Source of the DNA: Sorangium cellulosum So0157-2
Lineage (GTDB): Bacteria; Myxococcota_A; Polyangia; Polyangiales; Polyangiaceae
Length of the DNA: 64,000 nt
Assembly: GCF_000418325.1 (NCBI RefSeq)
Contig: NC_021658.1
Location: 2,542,001 to 2,606,000, forward strand
Reading direction: 5' to 3'
Positions 53,197 through 60,982 of this stretch are shown here, piece by piece. Positions within the stretch are counted from its first letter, which is position 1. The number at the start of each line of letters is the position of its first letter. The translations under genes were made by a program, and so were the position numbers. The notes beneath the pieces are model-generated. The model was not told the DNA's origin. It saw nothing but the letters and a program-made list of their open reading frames with translations, and did not search any database.

Positions 53197-53979
53197 TCAG
53201 GCGATCTCGGCGACGACCGCGTGGTGGTCGGACGCGGCGCCGACGTCGATGACGTCGGCGAGCGCGAGCCGGCCGGAGAGCCGCGGTGAGAGCAGCACGT
53301 AGTCGGTCCGCGTCTCGACCTGGGCGCCGGCGCGGCCGCGCAGCGCGGTGGCCCAGCGCGGGGAGCGCGGCCGGAGGCGCAGCGCGTCGGTCCAGCCGAA
53401 CGCCTCGAGGGTGTCCATCGTGTCGAATCGCGGCGGGCTCCCGTACTTCTCGATGCCCGCGGCCGCGAGGCGCGCGTCGAGGTCTGCGGGGTAGGGGTCG
53501 CGGCGCGAGATCGCGTTGAGGTCGCCGGCGAGCGCCCAGAGGCCCGCGGCGAACCGGGCGGGCGGCACGAGGGAGAGCAGCCAGCGCGCCTCGGCGAGCC
53601 GGCGGTCCTCGCTGCCGGCGTTGAGGTGGGTGCCGAGCACGAGCAGCGGCTCGCCGGCGAGCGAGAGCTCGAGCTCGACGAGGCAGTGGGCCAGCACCTC
53701 GGGCGCGTGCACGCGCGCCTTCGCGAGCGGCGCCCGGCTGACCACGGCCACGTGGTTCCGCCGGCCGCTCGGCCGCGGGTTGGCGCTCCCGAGCACGGCG
53801 TGCCGCTCGCCCGGGGGCGCGCCGACCGCCTCGGCGACGGCCCGGAGCCGGGCGCCGTCCTCCCAGCCGACGCACTCCTGGAGGACGAGCAGGTCCGGGC
53901 GCGCGGCGGCGACGAGCGTGAGGAGCGCCTCGAAGCGATCCTCGCCGCCGGAGAGGATGTTGAAGGTCATGATCTTCAC
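53197..53979 (-). CDS. Endonuclease/exonuclease/phosphatase (EEP) family protein
   Basis: 260 residues, GTG start at 53979 or ATG at 53970 (MTFNILSGGEDR). EEP motifs: MTFNILSGG, LLVLQECVGW (metal-binding Glu), VLGTHLNAGSEDRRLAEA, LAGDLNAISRRDPYPAD (catalytic Asp and Asn) and GAASDHHAVVAEI (final Asp-His). No signal peptide. The substrate could be DNA, inositol phosphate or nucleotide; this cannot be told from the sequence. Confidence 0.88.
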   Translation of the reverse strand: MKIMTFNILSGGEDRFEALLTLVAAARPDLLVLQECVGWEDGARLRAVAEAVGAPPGERHAVLGSANPRPSGRRNHVAVVSRAPLAKARVHAPEVLAHCLVELELSLAGEPLLVLGTHLNAGSEDRRLAEARWLLSLVPPARFAAGLWALAGDLNAISRRDPYPADLDARLAAAGIEKYGSPPRFDTMDTLEAFGWTDALRLRPRSPRWATALRGRAGAQVETRTDYVLLSPRLSGRLALADVIDVGAASDHHAVVAEIA

Positions 53980-54109
53980 GGTGGGATCAGGCTAGCTCGT
54001 CCGAGCAGAGCAGCTCCAGCGCGCGCTGAATCCGGTGGACGCGGCGCCGGTGACAGCGCACGAATCCGGCGCGGCCGGGCGCGGGGCCCGGCCTCGGCTT
54101 GCAGGATTC

Positions 54110-54253
54110 ATGGATAGGACGATGAGCATCGAGCAACGAGGCCTCCAGTGGGCAGCGCAGCGCGCCGCCCTCGCCATCCTCGCCGGGGCGGTCGCCGCGG
54201 CGCGCGCGGGCCTTGCGGGCCAGGCTCCCTCCGCGGCCCTGGAGAGCGCCTGA
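54110..54253 (+). CDS. Possible 47-residue small ORF coupled to the GNAT gene
   Basis: ATG at 54110 (or 54122) leads to a small Ala-rich helix (SIEQRGLQWAAQRAALAILAG) and a stop that overlaps the GNAT start (TGATG). The overlap suggests coupling, but the ribosome-binding sites are poorly spaced and no family is recognised. Confidence 0.3.
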   Translation: MDRTMSIEQRGLQWAAQRAALAILAGAVAAARAGLAGQAPSAALESA

Positions 54254-54687
54254 TGGCCGGCGAGATCCTCCCGATCCGCAGCGACTCGCCGCTCTACGTC
54301 GGCGCGCTCCGCCTGCGGTACGAGGTCTTCGTCGTCGAGCAGGCCGTGCCCGCGGACATCGAGGTCGACGAGCTCGACGAGGGCGCGCAGCATTTCGTGG
54401 TCCTGGACGGCGACGAGGTCGTCGCGACGATGCGGATCGTGCCGTACGGCGACGCCCTCAAGGTCGGCCGCGTCGCCGTCAGGAAGGATCTCCGCGGCAC
54501 CGGCCTCGGGCGGCGGCTGCTCGAGGAGGCGATCCGCGTCGCCGCCGCGCAGGGCGCGCGCGCGCTGGTCTTGAACGCCCAGGTCGCCGCGGCGCCGTTC
54601 TATCGCAAGCTCGGCTTCGTCGAGGAGGGGCCGCTCTTCGACGAGGCCGGCATTCCGCACACCCGGATGGTCAGGCGGATGATCTGA
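54253..54687 (+). CDS. ElaA-like GNAT acetyltransferase
   Basis: 144 residues, ATG at 54253 with GGAG upstream. Typical ElaA/YjcF outline: LYVGALRLRYEVFVVEQAVPADIEVDELD, then VATMRIVPYGDALKVGRVAVRKDLRGTGLGRRLLEEAI (acetyl-CoA loop RGTGLG) and ALVLNAQVAAAPFYRKLGFVEEGPLFDEAGIPHTRM, with the conserved final DEAGIPH-x-x-M. Family members acetylate small amines; the substrate is unknown. Confidence 0.93.
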   Translation: MAGEILPIRSDSPLYVGALRLRYEVFVVEQAVPADIEVDELDEGAQHFVVLDGDEVVATMRIVPYGDALKVGRVAVRKDLRGTGLGRRLLEEAIRVAAAQGARALVLNAQVAAAPFYRKLGFVEEGPLFDEAGIPHTRMVRRMI

Positions 54688-54881
54688 GCCCGCCGTAGGT
54701 TCGCGGCGGGCGCGCGCGGCGCGCGCGCCGGAGCCGCCGTGACTCGCGCCCGTCGGCCGGCAGATCGCGCGATCCTTGACGTCGACGCCGACATGCTGGC
54801 AAGGCTTGTGTCGCTGCGCGGCCGCGCGGGCGAGGGGCGGGGCGCTCCCGGGCGCCGCGCTCGAAAGGAACGGGTGACCCG

Positions 54882-55748
54882 ATGACTGTGCAGCGGATCC
54901 TCCTCGCCGGCGCCACGGGCGCGGTCGGCTCCGAGCTCTTGCGCTTGCTCCGCGGCCGGGGTCACTTCGTGCGCACGCTCTCTCGCACCGAGGGCAACGC
55001 CGCGGGCATCCGCGGCCTCGCCTCGGAGGTCGTCGTCGCCGACGCGGCGGAGCCCGGGGCCGTGACCGGCGCGCTCGATGGCGTCGATACGGTCGTGTCC
55101 TGTCTCGGCGCGAACGTCTCGATGACGCTGCGCGAGCGCAGGAGCTATTACGACGTCGACGTGGTGGCGAACACGCACCTGCTCGAGGCGGCGAAGCGGG
55201 CCGGGGTGAAGCGCTTCGTCTACCTCTCCGCGCACCCTGGCCCCGGCTATGCCCACACCCGCTATCTGGCCGCCCATCTCCAGATGGAGGAGCGCATTCG
55301 CGCCTCCGGCCTGTCGTTCTCGTTCGTGCGCCCGACAGGCATCTACTCCGCGCTGAACGACGTGATGGCGATGGCCCGCGCCGGCGTGGGCACGGTGCCC
55401 GGCGACGGCCGCGCGAGGACCAACCCGGTGCACCCCGCGGACGTCGCCGAGGCGCTGGCCGAGGTGCTCGCCGGGGGGCCTGACGTGGTGCCCGTGGGCG
55501 GGCCCGACGTCATGACGCGCGACGAGGTGATGCGCCTGGCGTTCGACGCGGCCGGCAAGGAGGGGCTCATCGTGCACGTCCCCGCGGGGGTGCTCCGGTC
55601 CACGAGCGTGCTGCTCGAGGGCATCCATCCGCGGCTGTCGGATCTGCTGGAGTTCGCGGCGGCCGTCATGACGTCCGACTCGGTCGCGCCCGCGCGCGGG
55701 ACTCGGCCGCTGCGCGCCTGGTTCGAGGCGCTCGCGGGCGGGAGCTAG
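54882..55748 (+). CDS. NAD(P)-binding SDR / NmrA-like protein
   Basis: 288 residues, ATG at 54882. Rossmann start ILLAGATGAVGSELLRLL (GATGAVG, atypical SDR GxxGxxG), VVVADAAEPGAV, VDTVVSCLGA, and KRFVYLSAHPGPGYAHTRY. The usual Tyr-x-x-x-Lys is not evident, so it may bind NAD(P) without standard SDR catalysis, as NmrA/HSCARG proteins do. C-terminal RLAFDAAGKEGL and GIHPRLSDLLEFAAAVMTSD are family-like. It overlaps the convergent RiPP partner gene by four bases. Confidence 0.88.
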   Translation: MTVQRILLAGATGAVGSELLRLLRGRGHFVRTLSRTEGNAAGIRGLASEVVVADAAEPGAVTGALDGVDTVVSCLGANVSMTLRERRSYYDVDVVANTHLLEAAKRAGVKRFVYLSAHPGPGYAHTRYLAAHLQMEERIRASGLSFSFVRPTGIYSALNDVMAMARAGVGTVPGDGRARTNPVHPADVAEALAEVLAGGPDVVPVGGPDVMTRDEVMRLAFDAAGKEGLIVHVPAGVLRSTSVLLEGIHPRLSDLLEFAAAVMTSDSVAPARGTRPLRAWFEALAGGS

Positions 55749-56695
55749 CCGAGAGGTCGTCGACGCGCGCGCGGCCCGGCGCTCTCCTCGATCGTCACGA
55801 AGTTCAGCGCGTAGAGCTTCTGCAGCGCTCGGCAGCAATCTCGCTCTGCGGCGGCCCGCGCCGCGGGCTCGGCCTCGGGTTCGAGGATCTCCGCGAGGAT
55901 CTCCCGGGTGGGCTTTCCGCCGTCAGCGCGGGTGAGGAACGACTTGATGAGCCGCCCGACGCGCGCCTTCTGGACGCGATCGGCCACCGCGATCCTCCCG
56001 AACAGGATCAGCGTCGGCGCGGGCTCCGGATCGAGCGGCGCCTTGCCGTCGACGAGCGCCTGGATGAACGGCAAGACGTCGCACGAGAGCTCGTGCAGCT
56101 CGACGTGCCGGCCCGCGCGCACGGCGCCGTCGAGCAGCTCCTCCTCGGTGACGCTCGGCCTCGACGCGTTCCGCGACCTGAAATCGTCCGCGCTCTCGGC
56201 GCTCGCGGCGTCGGACCACAGCATGAACTCGGCGCGCTCGCAGCGCATCACGTCGGTGAGGTAGGGGATATCGAGCTCCCCTCGGTCGATGTGCCGCTCG
56301 ACGAGCTCGGCGAACCAGAGGGCGTCGCGAAACGCGCGAATCAGGCGTTCGGACTTGAACGGGCGGTACGTCGCGATGAGGCTCCGCTGCACCTTCGAGA
56401 GCGCCCTGCGGCGCCGGAGCAGCGCGAACGTGGCGGGGAAGTACGTCTCGACGAGGGAGAAGCGCTTGACGCTCAGCGAGCCCGAGATCCAGCGCAGCCG
56501 GTCCTTGTCGAGGGACTGGAGCGCGGACATCTGCCCGGCGCTCAGCGCGTTCTCCTCGGCGAAGCGCGCCGGGTCGTCGTAAAACCGCTCGAGCGCCTGA
56601 GGATCGGTGAGCAGCCGCGCGAACGCCGTCTGAAACGCTGACTGGCCCGTATCCATCGCCCGCCCCTCTGTCACGTCATTCATCGCACGTTCCAT
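55745..56695 (-). CDS. Partner protein of the DUF692/MNIO enzyme
   Basis: 316 residues; ATG at 56695 with AGGGGGG upstream, though the in-frame Met of MDTGQSAFQ also has a good site. The first 100 residues (AFARLLTDPQALERFYDDP, FAEENALSAGQMSALQSLD, SVKRFSLVETYFPATFALL) match in style the helical start of the partner proteins that accompany MNIO enzymes in RiPP operons. The rest is unfamiliar: VMRCERAEFMLW, then PTLILFGRIAVADRVQ and a C-terminal RDCCRALQKLYALNFVTI. It begins 30 bases after the oxygenase stop. Expected to bind precursor or complex with the oxygenase. Its exact family is not recognised. Confidence 0.72.
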   Translation of the reverse strand: MERAMNDVTEGRAMDTGQSAFQTAFARLLTDPQALERFYDDPARFAEENALSAGQMSALQSLDKDRLRWISGSLSVKRFSLVETYFPATFALLRRRRALSKVQRSLIATYRPFKSERLIRAFRDALWFAELVERHIDRGELDIPYLTDVMRCERAEFMLWSDAASAESADDFRSRNASRPSVTEEELLDGAVRAGRHVELHELSCDVLPFIQALVDGKAPLDPEPAPTLILFGRIAVADRVQKARVGRLIKSFLTRADGGKPTREILAEILEPEAEPAARAAAERDCCRALQKLYALNFVTIEESAGPRARRRPLG

Positions 56696-56725
56696 CGTCC
56701 CCCCTGCGGCTGCGCGAGCACCGCC

Positions 56726-57562
56726 TTACGCCCAGACGGCCCTCGCGTGCTCGACCTCTTCCAGGACATCGTCGAATTTGTCCGGCGGATTCGCGTCGCG
56801 CTCGATGAGGATGCCGCGCACGGGCGCCCTCCGGCAGAGATAATCGAGCAGGTCCCAGACCTCGGGGTGCCTGTCGACCGGGTGGCTGTGCGTGTCGATC
56901 CACATCCCGTCTTCGTAAGCTCCGCCGGCCAGGTGGACTTGCACGACGCGCTCGAGCGGGATGCGGTCGATGAACTCATACGGATCATAGTGGAGGTTCT
57001 GGGCGTTGATGTACAGGTTCGTGAGATCGAGCAAGATGCCGCAATCGGCGTCGTTCACGACCTTGCTGATGAAATCCGCCTCTGTCATGGTGCCCCCGGG
57101 GATCTCCAGGTAATAGGCGATGTTCTCGAGGAGCAACGGGACGCCGAGCATGTCCTGGAACTGCCGTGCCTTGGCTGCGCAGCGCGCCGCGGTGGGCTCG
57201 GAGAACGCGATAGGCGTGAGCTGGCCGAGCTCGATCTGGGAGACCTGCGTGAAGCAGAGGTGATCGCTGTACCAGGGGGCGCGGACCGCCTTCGCGAGGC
57301 GCGCGACGTCACGGCAATAGTCCATGTCGAGCGGCGCGTCGGTGCCGATGGATAGCTCGAGGCCATGGGGCGCTACGGGGATACGCTGGCTCAGCTCCAT
57401 GGCGCGCGCGACCCGCCCCTGTGTCCGGTAGATGTAATGGTCCGCGCAGATCTCGATCCAGTCGATACGATCGCGGTGTTGCTCGATCCCGCGCACGAAC
57501 CAGGGCCGGTAGGCGAGCCCAACGCCGATGCGCGGGAGGTCGAATCTCGGCTTCACACTCAT
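56726..57562 (-). CDS. DUF692 / MNIO-family multinuclear iron oxygenase
   Basis: 278 residues, ATG at 57562 with GAGGAG six bases upstream. TIM-barrel family; all expected iron ligands are visible: APHGLELSIG (His66), YSDHLCF (His101), LLLENIAYY (Glu146), LLDLTNLYINAQN (Asp179, Asn182), VQVHLAGG (His210), DTHSHPV (Asp223/His225/His227) and ILIERDANPP (Glu254). The start PRIGVGLAYRPW is also typical. MNIO enzymes oxidise Cys (or Asp/Asn) of ribosomal peptides to oxazolones, thiooxazoles, or excise atoms. The upstream Cys-rich peptide and downstream partner complete a minimal RiPP operon. Confidence 0.92.
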   Translation of the reverse strand: MSVKPRFDLPRIGVGLAYRPWFVRGIEQHRDRIDWIEICADHYIYRTQGRVARAMELSQRIPVAPHGLELSIGTDAPLDMDYCRDVARLAKAVRAPWYSDHLCFTQVSQIELGQLTPIAFSEPTAARCAAKARQFQDMLGVPLLLENIAYYLEIPGGTMTEADFISKVVNDADCGILLDLTNLYINAQNLHYDPYEFIDRIPLERVVQVHLAGGAYEDGMWIDTHSHPVDRHPEVWDLLDYLCRRAPVRGILIERDANPPDKFDDVLEEVEHARAVWA

Positions 57563-57590
57563 GAGCAGCTCCTCGCGCGCGGGAAAAGGA

Positions 57591-57653
57591 GGCGCCCAGG
57601 CAGCCCAGCGAGCGCTGCCTGGGCGCCGGCGGCGGGGGGCGCGCCCCCCCGCC
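57591..57653 (-). terminator. Two tandem hairpins between precursor and MNIO genes
   Basis: The first stem is a perfect 13-bp inverted repeat (GGCGCCCAGGCAG at 57591-57603 with its complement at 57615-57627, 11-base loop). The second is a G/C palindrome at about 57629-57653 (GGCGGGGGGC against GCGCCCCCCCGCC). No U-tract follows, so they probably act as a partial terminator or RNA stabiliser, giving more precursor than enzyme mRNA. Confidence 0.65.
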
Positions 57654-57660
57654 GCTCATG

Positions 57661-57783
57661 TCATTCGTCGCTCACGCGGCCGTAGCAGCATCGGCAACAC
57701 AGCGCGACCTCCCGCACCTCCAGTTCGATGGGGTCGTCAGGGGTGATCATCTCCAAATCGAATCCGCTGGTATCCGAATTCAT
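57661..57783 (-). CDS. Cys-rich RiPP precursor peptide (CCxCC core)
   Basis: 40 residues. The ATG at 57783 is preceded by AAGGAG six bases upstream, a better site than anything in the longer frame. The leader is acidic: MNSDTSGFDL, EMITPDDPIE, LEVREVAL. The C-terminal core is CCRCCYGRVSDE, with Cys29, 30, 32 and 33 in two vicinal pairs. No signal peptide. The gene heads a short operon with a DUF692 oxygenase and partner, so it is the likely substrate. Such small precursors are usually missed in automatic annotation. The modification is unknown. Confidence 0.8.
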   Translation of the reverse strand: MNSDTSGFDLEMITPDDPIELEVREVALCCRCCYGRVSDE

Positions 57784-58558
57784 CTTATTGGCTCCTTCAT
57801 CCGAGGCAGGTCGATCTCCCCGGTCACGGACAGGTCGGCAGGCGCCTCGTGCGGACCGAGGCCCGCCGCGTCGCACCCACCGGCTCTCCGCCCGCGCAGA
57901 TGCCCAATCAATCGCCGTGCCGCTGGAGGATCGGCGTGCCAGGCGTGCGTGCAGGGCCGCGAGGATGCGCCCGGCTCCGTGCCTCACGCAGGGCGATCGC
58001 GGCGGTGAAACGGCCGGGGAACGACCTGGGTCGGCTGAGCGCACCGGTGGACGTCGCAGGAGAGCACAGGGGCGGAGGTGACGGACCGCCGTGACCAGAT
58101 CGCCCGCTCGAGTCCCGCCGAGGAGGGCAACGTCTTGCTTGGGAATGCAAAGTCCCGCAGCTGAAGGCAGAGCCTTGCCGAGGGAGGCTCGCTGAGCGCG
58201 GCCGCCGCGGCGACCTCGGAGACGCGCGCGCGTGCGTCAGCCGCCCCCCGGGCCGCGCGAGCGCCGAGCGCGGCCGCTGCTGCCGGGAGCGCCGCCGCGC
58301 CGCGGGAGACGGAGCGCCGTACGTCATCGGCGCTCGGGGTCAGCCGCGCGTGCCGGGCGAGCCCGGCAGATCCCTCCGCAGACCCGCAGGCGGCTGGTTC
58401 ACGGCCCGTGGCGAGGGGGGCTGCTCGGCTCGCCACCGCCCAGCGCCGCGCATCCTGCCCGCGCCCCGGGCCGCCAACTTCCCTGACGTGGCCTGATCCG
58501 ACGTCTACACTGGCGCGGTGGGCCGGTTCCGCGCGTGCGCGGGGCCGGGCGGTGCCCC
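57784..58558. other. Upstream region of the RiPP operon, no gene recognised
   Basis: 775 bases. Minus-strand frames at about 57908-58436 are Ala/Arg/Ser-rich without ribosome-binding site or family match. The section 58100-58175 is less GC-rich. A degraded gene cannot be excluded. The promoter of the RiPP operon should be here, but I see no clear minus-35/minus-10 pair. Confidence 0.4.
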
Positions 58559-59029
58559 ATGAAAAAGCAGAGAATCGAGGACCAGAGCTGGCTTTACGTC
58601 GACTACCGCGGCGTCATGCGGAGCTACGAGCTCGGCAAGGGCCTGATGCTCTACGTCTGTCGCGGTCTCCAGATCGGAGAGTTCGCGCCCCACGTCATCG
58701 CGGACGGCGAGCGGCAGATCCAGCAATTCCAGCGGTGCATCTACATGGTGGACGCGCTCGATTCGCCCAGGATGGACACCGATTTTCGCGACCAGATGAC
58801 CGAGTGGCTGAAGAAGAACTGCCCGCGCGCCGAGGCCCACCTGCTGATCCGGTCCAGGCTCTTGCAGATGGCCGTCAACGTCGCAAACCTCCTGATCGGC
58901 GCGAGCATGACGCACGCCTATTCCGATGTCGCGGCCTGGGAGGGCGTGGGCCGGCGCACGATACCGTGGTTCAGGCGCCGGCCGCTCGTGGTCCCCGACG
59001 ACGTGGGCGAGCCCCGCGCGTCGTCCTGA
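58559..59029 (+). CDS. Uncharacterised small protein
   Basis: 156 residues, ATG at 58559. Sequence features: SWLYVDYRGVMRSYELGKGLMLYVCRGLQIG, QIQQFQRCIYMVDALDSPRMDTDFRDQMTEWLKKN and AEAHLLIRSRLLQMAVNVANLLIG. The strand-helix pattern, with a central MVDALDSPRMDTDF strand that could hold a functional Asp, resembles STAS-like proteins in outline. It is similar in style to the 34819-35316 protein but not clearly homologous. Divergent from the RiPP operon and not obviously part of it. Confidence 0.6.
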   Translation: MKKQRIEDQSWLYVDYRGVMRSYELGKGLMLYVCRGLQIGEFAPHVIADGERQIQQFQRCIYMVDALDSPRMDTDFRDQMTEWLKKNCPRAEAHLLIRSRLLQMAVNVANLLIGASMTHAYSDVAAWEGVGRRTIPWFRRRPLVVPDDVGEPRASS

Positions 59030-59038
59030 GCTGCCCGC

Positions 59039-59884
59039 TCACCCCTTGTGCCGCACGCCCTTCGATCGGCGGTACTCCTCGAGCTCCTCGCGGCCTTCCT
59101 TCCCGTTCCGATCGAGCGTCTTCAGCCAGTCGTCGCGGTGTTCCCGCATCGCCTCGGCCACGGCCTCGGCGACGACAAGGTTTCTGTACCACTTGGCGTC
59201 GGCCGGGACGATGCACCAGGGCGCGTACCGCGAGGAGCAGCGCCGGAAGACGTCCTCGTAGGCCTCCGTGTACTCGTCCCATACCTCCCGCTCCTTCCAG
59301 TCGTTCACGTTGAGCTTCCAGGCGGTCGAGGGGCTCTCCTCGCGCTCCAGGAGCCGCTTTTCCTGCTCCTTCTTGCTGATGTGCAAAAAGAACTTGATCA
59401 CGATGGTCCCGTGCTCGGCGAGCAGCTCCTCGAAATCGTTGATGTGGTCGTAGCGCTCGCCCCACAGCGACTTGGGCGCCAGGTCGTGCACGCGCACGAC
59501 GAGCACGTCCTCGTAATGAGAGCGGTTGAAGATGGCGAACTCCCCCGCGCGCGGCGCGTGCCGGTGAATCCGCCACAGGAAATCGTGCTCCCGCTCCTCC
59601 TTCGTCGGCACGCCGAACGAGCTCACGCTCACGCCGCGCGGGTTCAGCGCGCCGACGACGTTCTTGATCGCGCCGTCCTTGCCGGCCGCGTCGCGGCCCT
59701 GGAGCACGATGAGCACGCTGTGCGTCCGCGCGCCCCACATGAGCTCCTGAAGCTCGAGCAGCTCCTTGCCGAGCTCGTGGAGCCGCTCGGCCGCCTCCTG
59801 CTTCGTCGCGTCGCGGGGCGGGTCCGTCGAGACGTCCTCGAGGCGAAACTTCGAATCCGGCTTCGTGAGTCGCGTGATGGGCAT
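59039..59884 (-). CDS. Polyphosphate kinase 2 family protein
   Basis: 281 residues, ATG at 59884. PPK2 signatures: VLIVLQGRDAAGKDGAIKNVV (Walker A), FNRSHYEDVLVVRVHDL (Walker B and lid Arg), FFLHISKKEQEKRLLEREE and APWCIVPADAKWYRNLVVAEAV. The enzyme transfers phosphate between polyphosphate and nucleotides; the length of about 280 residues fits the one-domain class that phosphorylates NMP/NDP. It lies next to a trehalose-phosphatase gene on the same strand (63-base gap), which suggests a stress-related pair but is only context. Confidence 0.93.
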   Translation of the reverse strand: MPITRLTKPDSKFRLEDVSTDPPRDATKQEAAERLHELGKELLELQELMWGARTHSVLIVLQGRDAAGKDGAIKNVVGALNPRGVSVSSFGVPTKEEREHDFLWRIHRHAPRAGEFAIFNRSHYEDVLVVRVHDLAPKSLWGERYDHINDFEELLAEHGTIVIKFFLHISKKEQEKRLLEREESPSTAWKLNVNDWKEREVWDEYTEAYEDVFRRCSSRYAPWCIVPADAKWYRNLVVAEAVAEAMREHRDDWLKTLDRNGKEGREELEEYRRSKGVRHKG

Positions 59885-59947
59885 GCCCGCGAGCGTACAC
59901 GATCCGGTCCGGGCGCCTCCCCTGGAGCGACGCGCGCGGCGGCCCCC

Positions 59948-60754
59948 TCACGCCGGGCGCAGCGCCGCGCTCGCCAGGCCGCCGCGCCGCACCGCGAGCG
60001 CCCTGAGCAGGGCGATCCACGCCTCGGGGTCGCCGAGCGTCAGGTCGGGCTCGACCCCGGCGTCCGGCCGCTCGGCGGAGGCGATGTACACCCCCACGCC
60101 CCCGTTCGCCCGCGCGTAGGCGATCGCCGGCTCGTCGGTCGTGTCGTCGCCCGCGTAGACCACGAGCGTCCCCGGCGGCAGCCGCGCCAGCAGGAAGGCC
60201 AGGGCGCCGCCCTTGTCGTGCGCCGCGTCCCTGGCCTCGTGGATGCTGCGCCCCTTCATGACCACGAGCCCCTTCCGCCGCGCCGCGCCCGACCACGCCT
60301 CGATGGCGTCGAACGCCGCCGGCCGAGCCTCCGCCGAGACGAGCCGCCAGTGGAGCGCGATCGAGCACCGCTTGCGCTGGACCCAGAACGCGGGGACGCG
60401 CCGCGCGATCTCCTCCGCGTCCCGCTCCAGCGCGTCGAGCGCCTCGGCCGGCGCCGCCGCCTCGTACACGAGCGCCCCGCCCGGCGCCGCGATCTCGGCC
60501 CCGTGCTCGCCGACGCGCCACGCCGGTTCGAGCGCCGCCGTGCGCGCCGCGAGGTCGTGGATCGTCCTGCCCGACACGATCGCCACCGTCGTCCCCGGCG
60601 CGCCGGAGAGCGCCTCGAGCGCCTCGATGGCGCCCCGCTCCGCGACCGCCCCGCCCGACACCGCGGCGATCTCGGAGATGGTCCCGTCGAAGTCCGTCGC
60701 GAGGAGCAACGACGGCGCTGCCGCCGCGCGCTCGATGAGCTGGCTCACGTCCAT
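59948..60754 (-). CDS. otsB: Trehalose-6-phosphate phosphatase
   Basis: 268 residues, ATG at 60754. HAD phosphatase of the OtsB type: nucleophile motif LLATDFDGTISEI, IVSGRTIHDL, GEHGAEI, MKGRSIHEARDAAHDKGGAL (motif III Lys) and VVYAGDDTTDEPAIAYA (motif IV acids). It removes phosphate from trehalose-6-phosphate in osmoprotectant synthesis. No trehalose-phosphate synthase (otsA) is adjacent. Confidence 0.92.
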   Translation of the reverse strand: MDVSQLIERAAAAPSLLLATDFDGTISEIAAVSGGAVAERGAIEALEALSGAPGTTVAIVSGRTIHDLAARTAALEPAWRVGEHGAEIAAPGGALVYEAAAPAEALDALERDAEEIARRVPAFWVQRKRCSIALHWRLVSAEARPAAFDAIEAWSGAARRKGLVVMKGRSIHEARDAAHDKGGALAFLLARLPPGTLVVYAGDDTTDEPAIAYARANGGVGVYIASAERPDAGVEPDLTLGDPEAWIALLRALAVRRGGLASAALRPA

Positions 60755-60939
60755 GCTGTTCCAGATTCTACCGCGACCAGGCCCCGGTGAGGATCATCGA
60801 GCTGCAGAGGTCGGCAGAGCCTCCGCTCCAGAGCGGCAAATCGCCCCTCTGCGACGTTGCGCCACGCGGGAGAGGCGCCGGCGAGGGCGATTCCCCCTCG
60901 TTCTCTCCGCAGATCGAGCCTGGCTCGCTTCATGCCCAT

Positions 60940-60967
60940 GCGTCGACTGAGTCGACTCAGTCGACGC
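60940..60967. promoter_or_regulatory. 28-bp perfect palindrome before the ATP-grasp gene
   Basis: A perfect inverted repeat made of three GTCGAC cores joined by TGA/TCA (GTCGACTGAGTCGACT and onward), ending 15 bases before the ATP-grasp start codon. It could be a regulator site or an mRNA hairpin controlling translation. Confidence 0.6.
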
Positions 60968-60982
60968 GGCGCCGAACCTGCC

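Noticed and set aside
55745..57783. Bufferin-type or methanobactin operon
   Set aside because: Bufferin precursors are secreted, longer and of the DUF2282 type; methanobactin precursors carry two separated Cys motifs and the operon has transport genes. Neither fits a 40-residue unsecreted CC-x-CC peptide.
57984..58436. Minus-strand ORF upstream of the RiPP precursor
   Set aside because: No ribosome-binding site, Ala/Arg-rich composition and no recognisable family; it may be decayed DNA.
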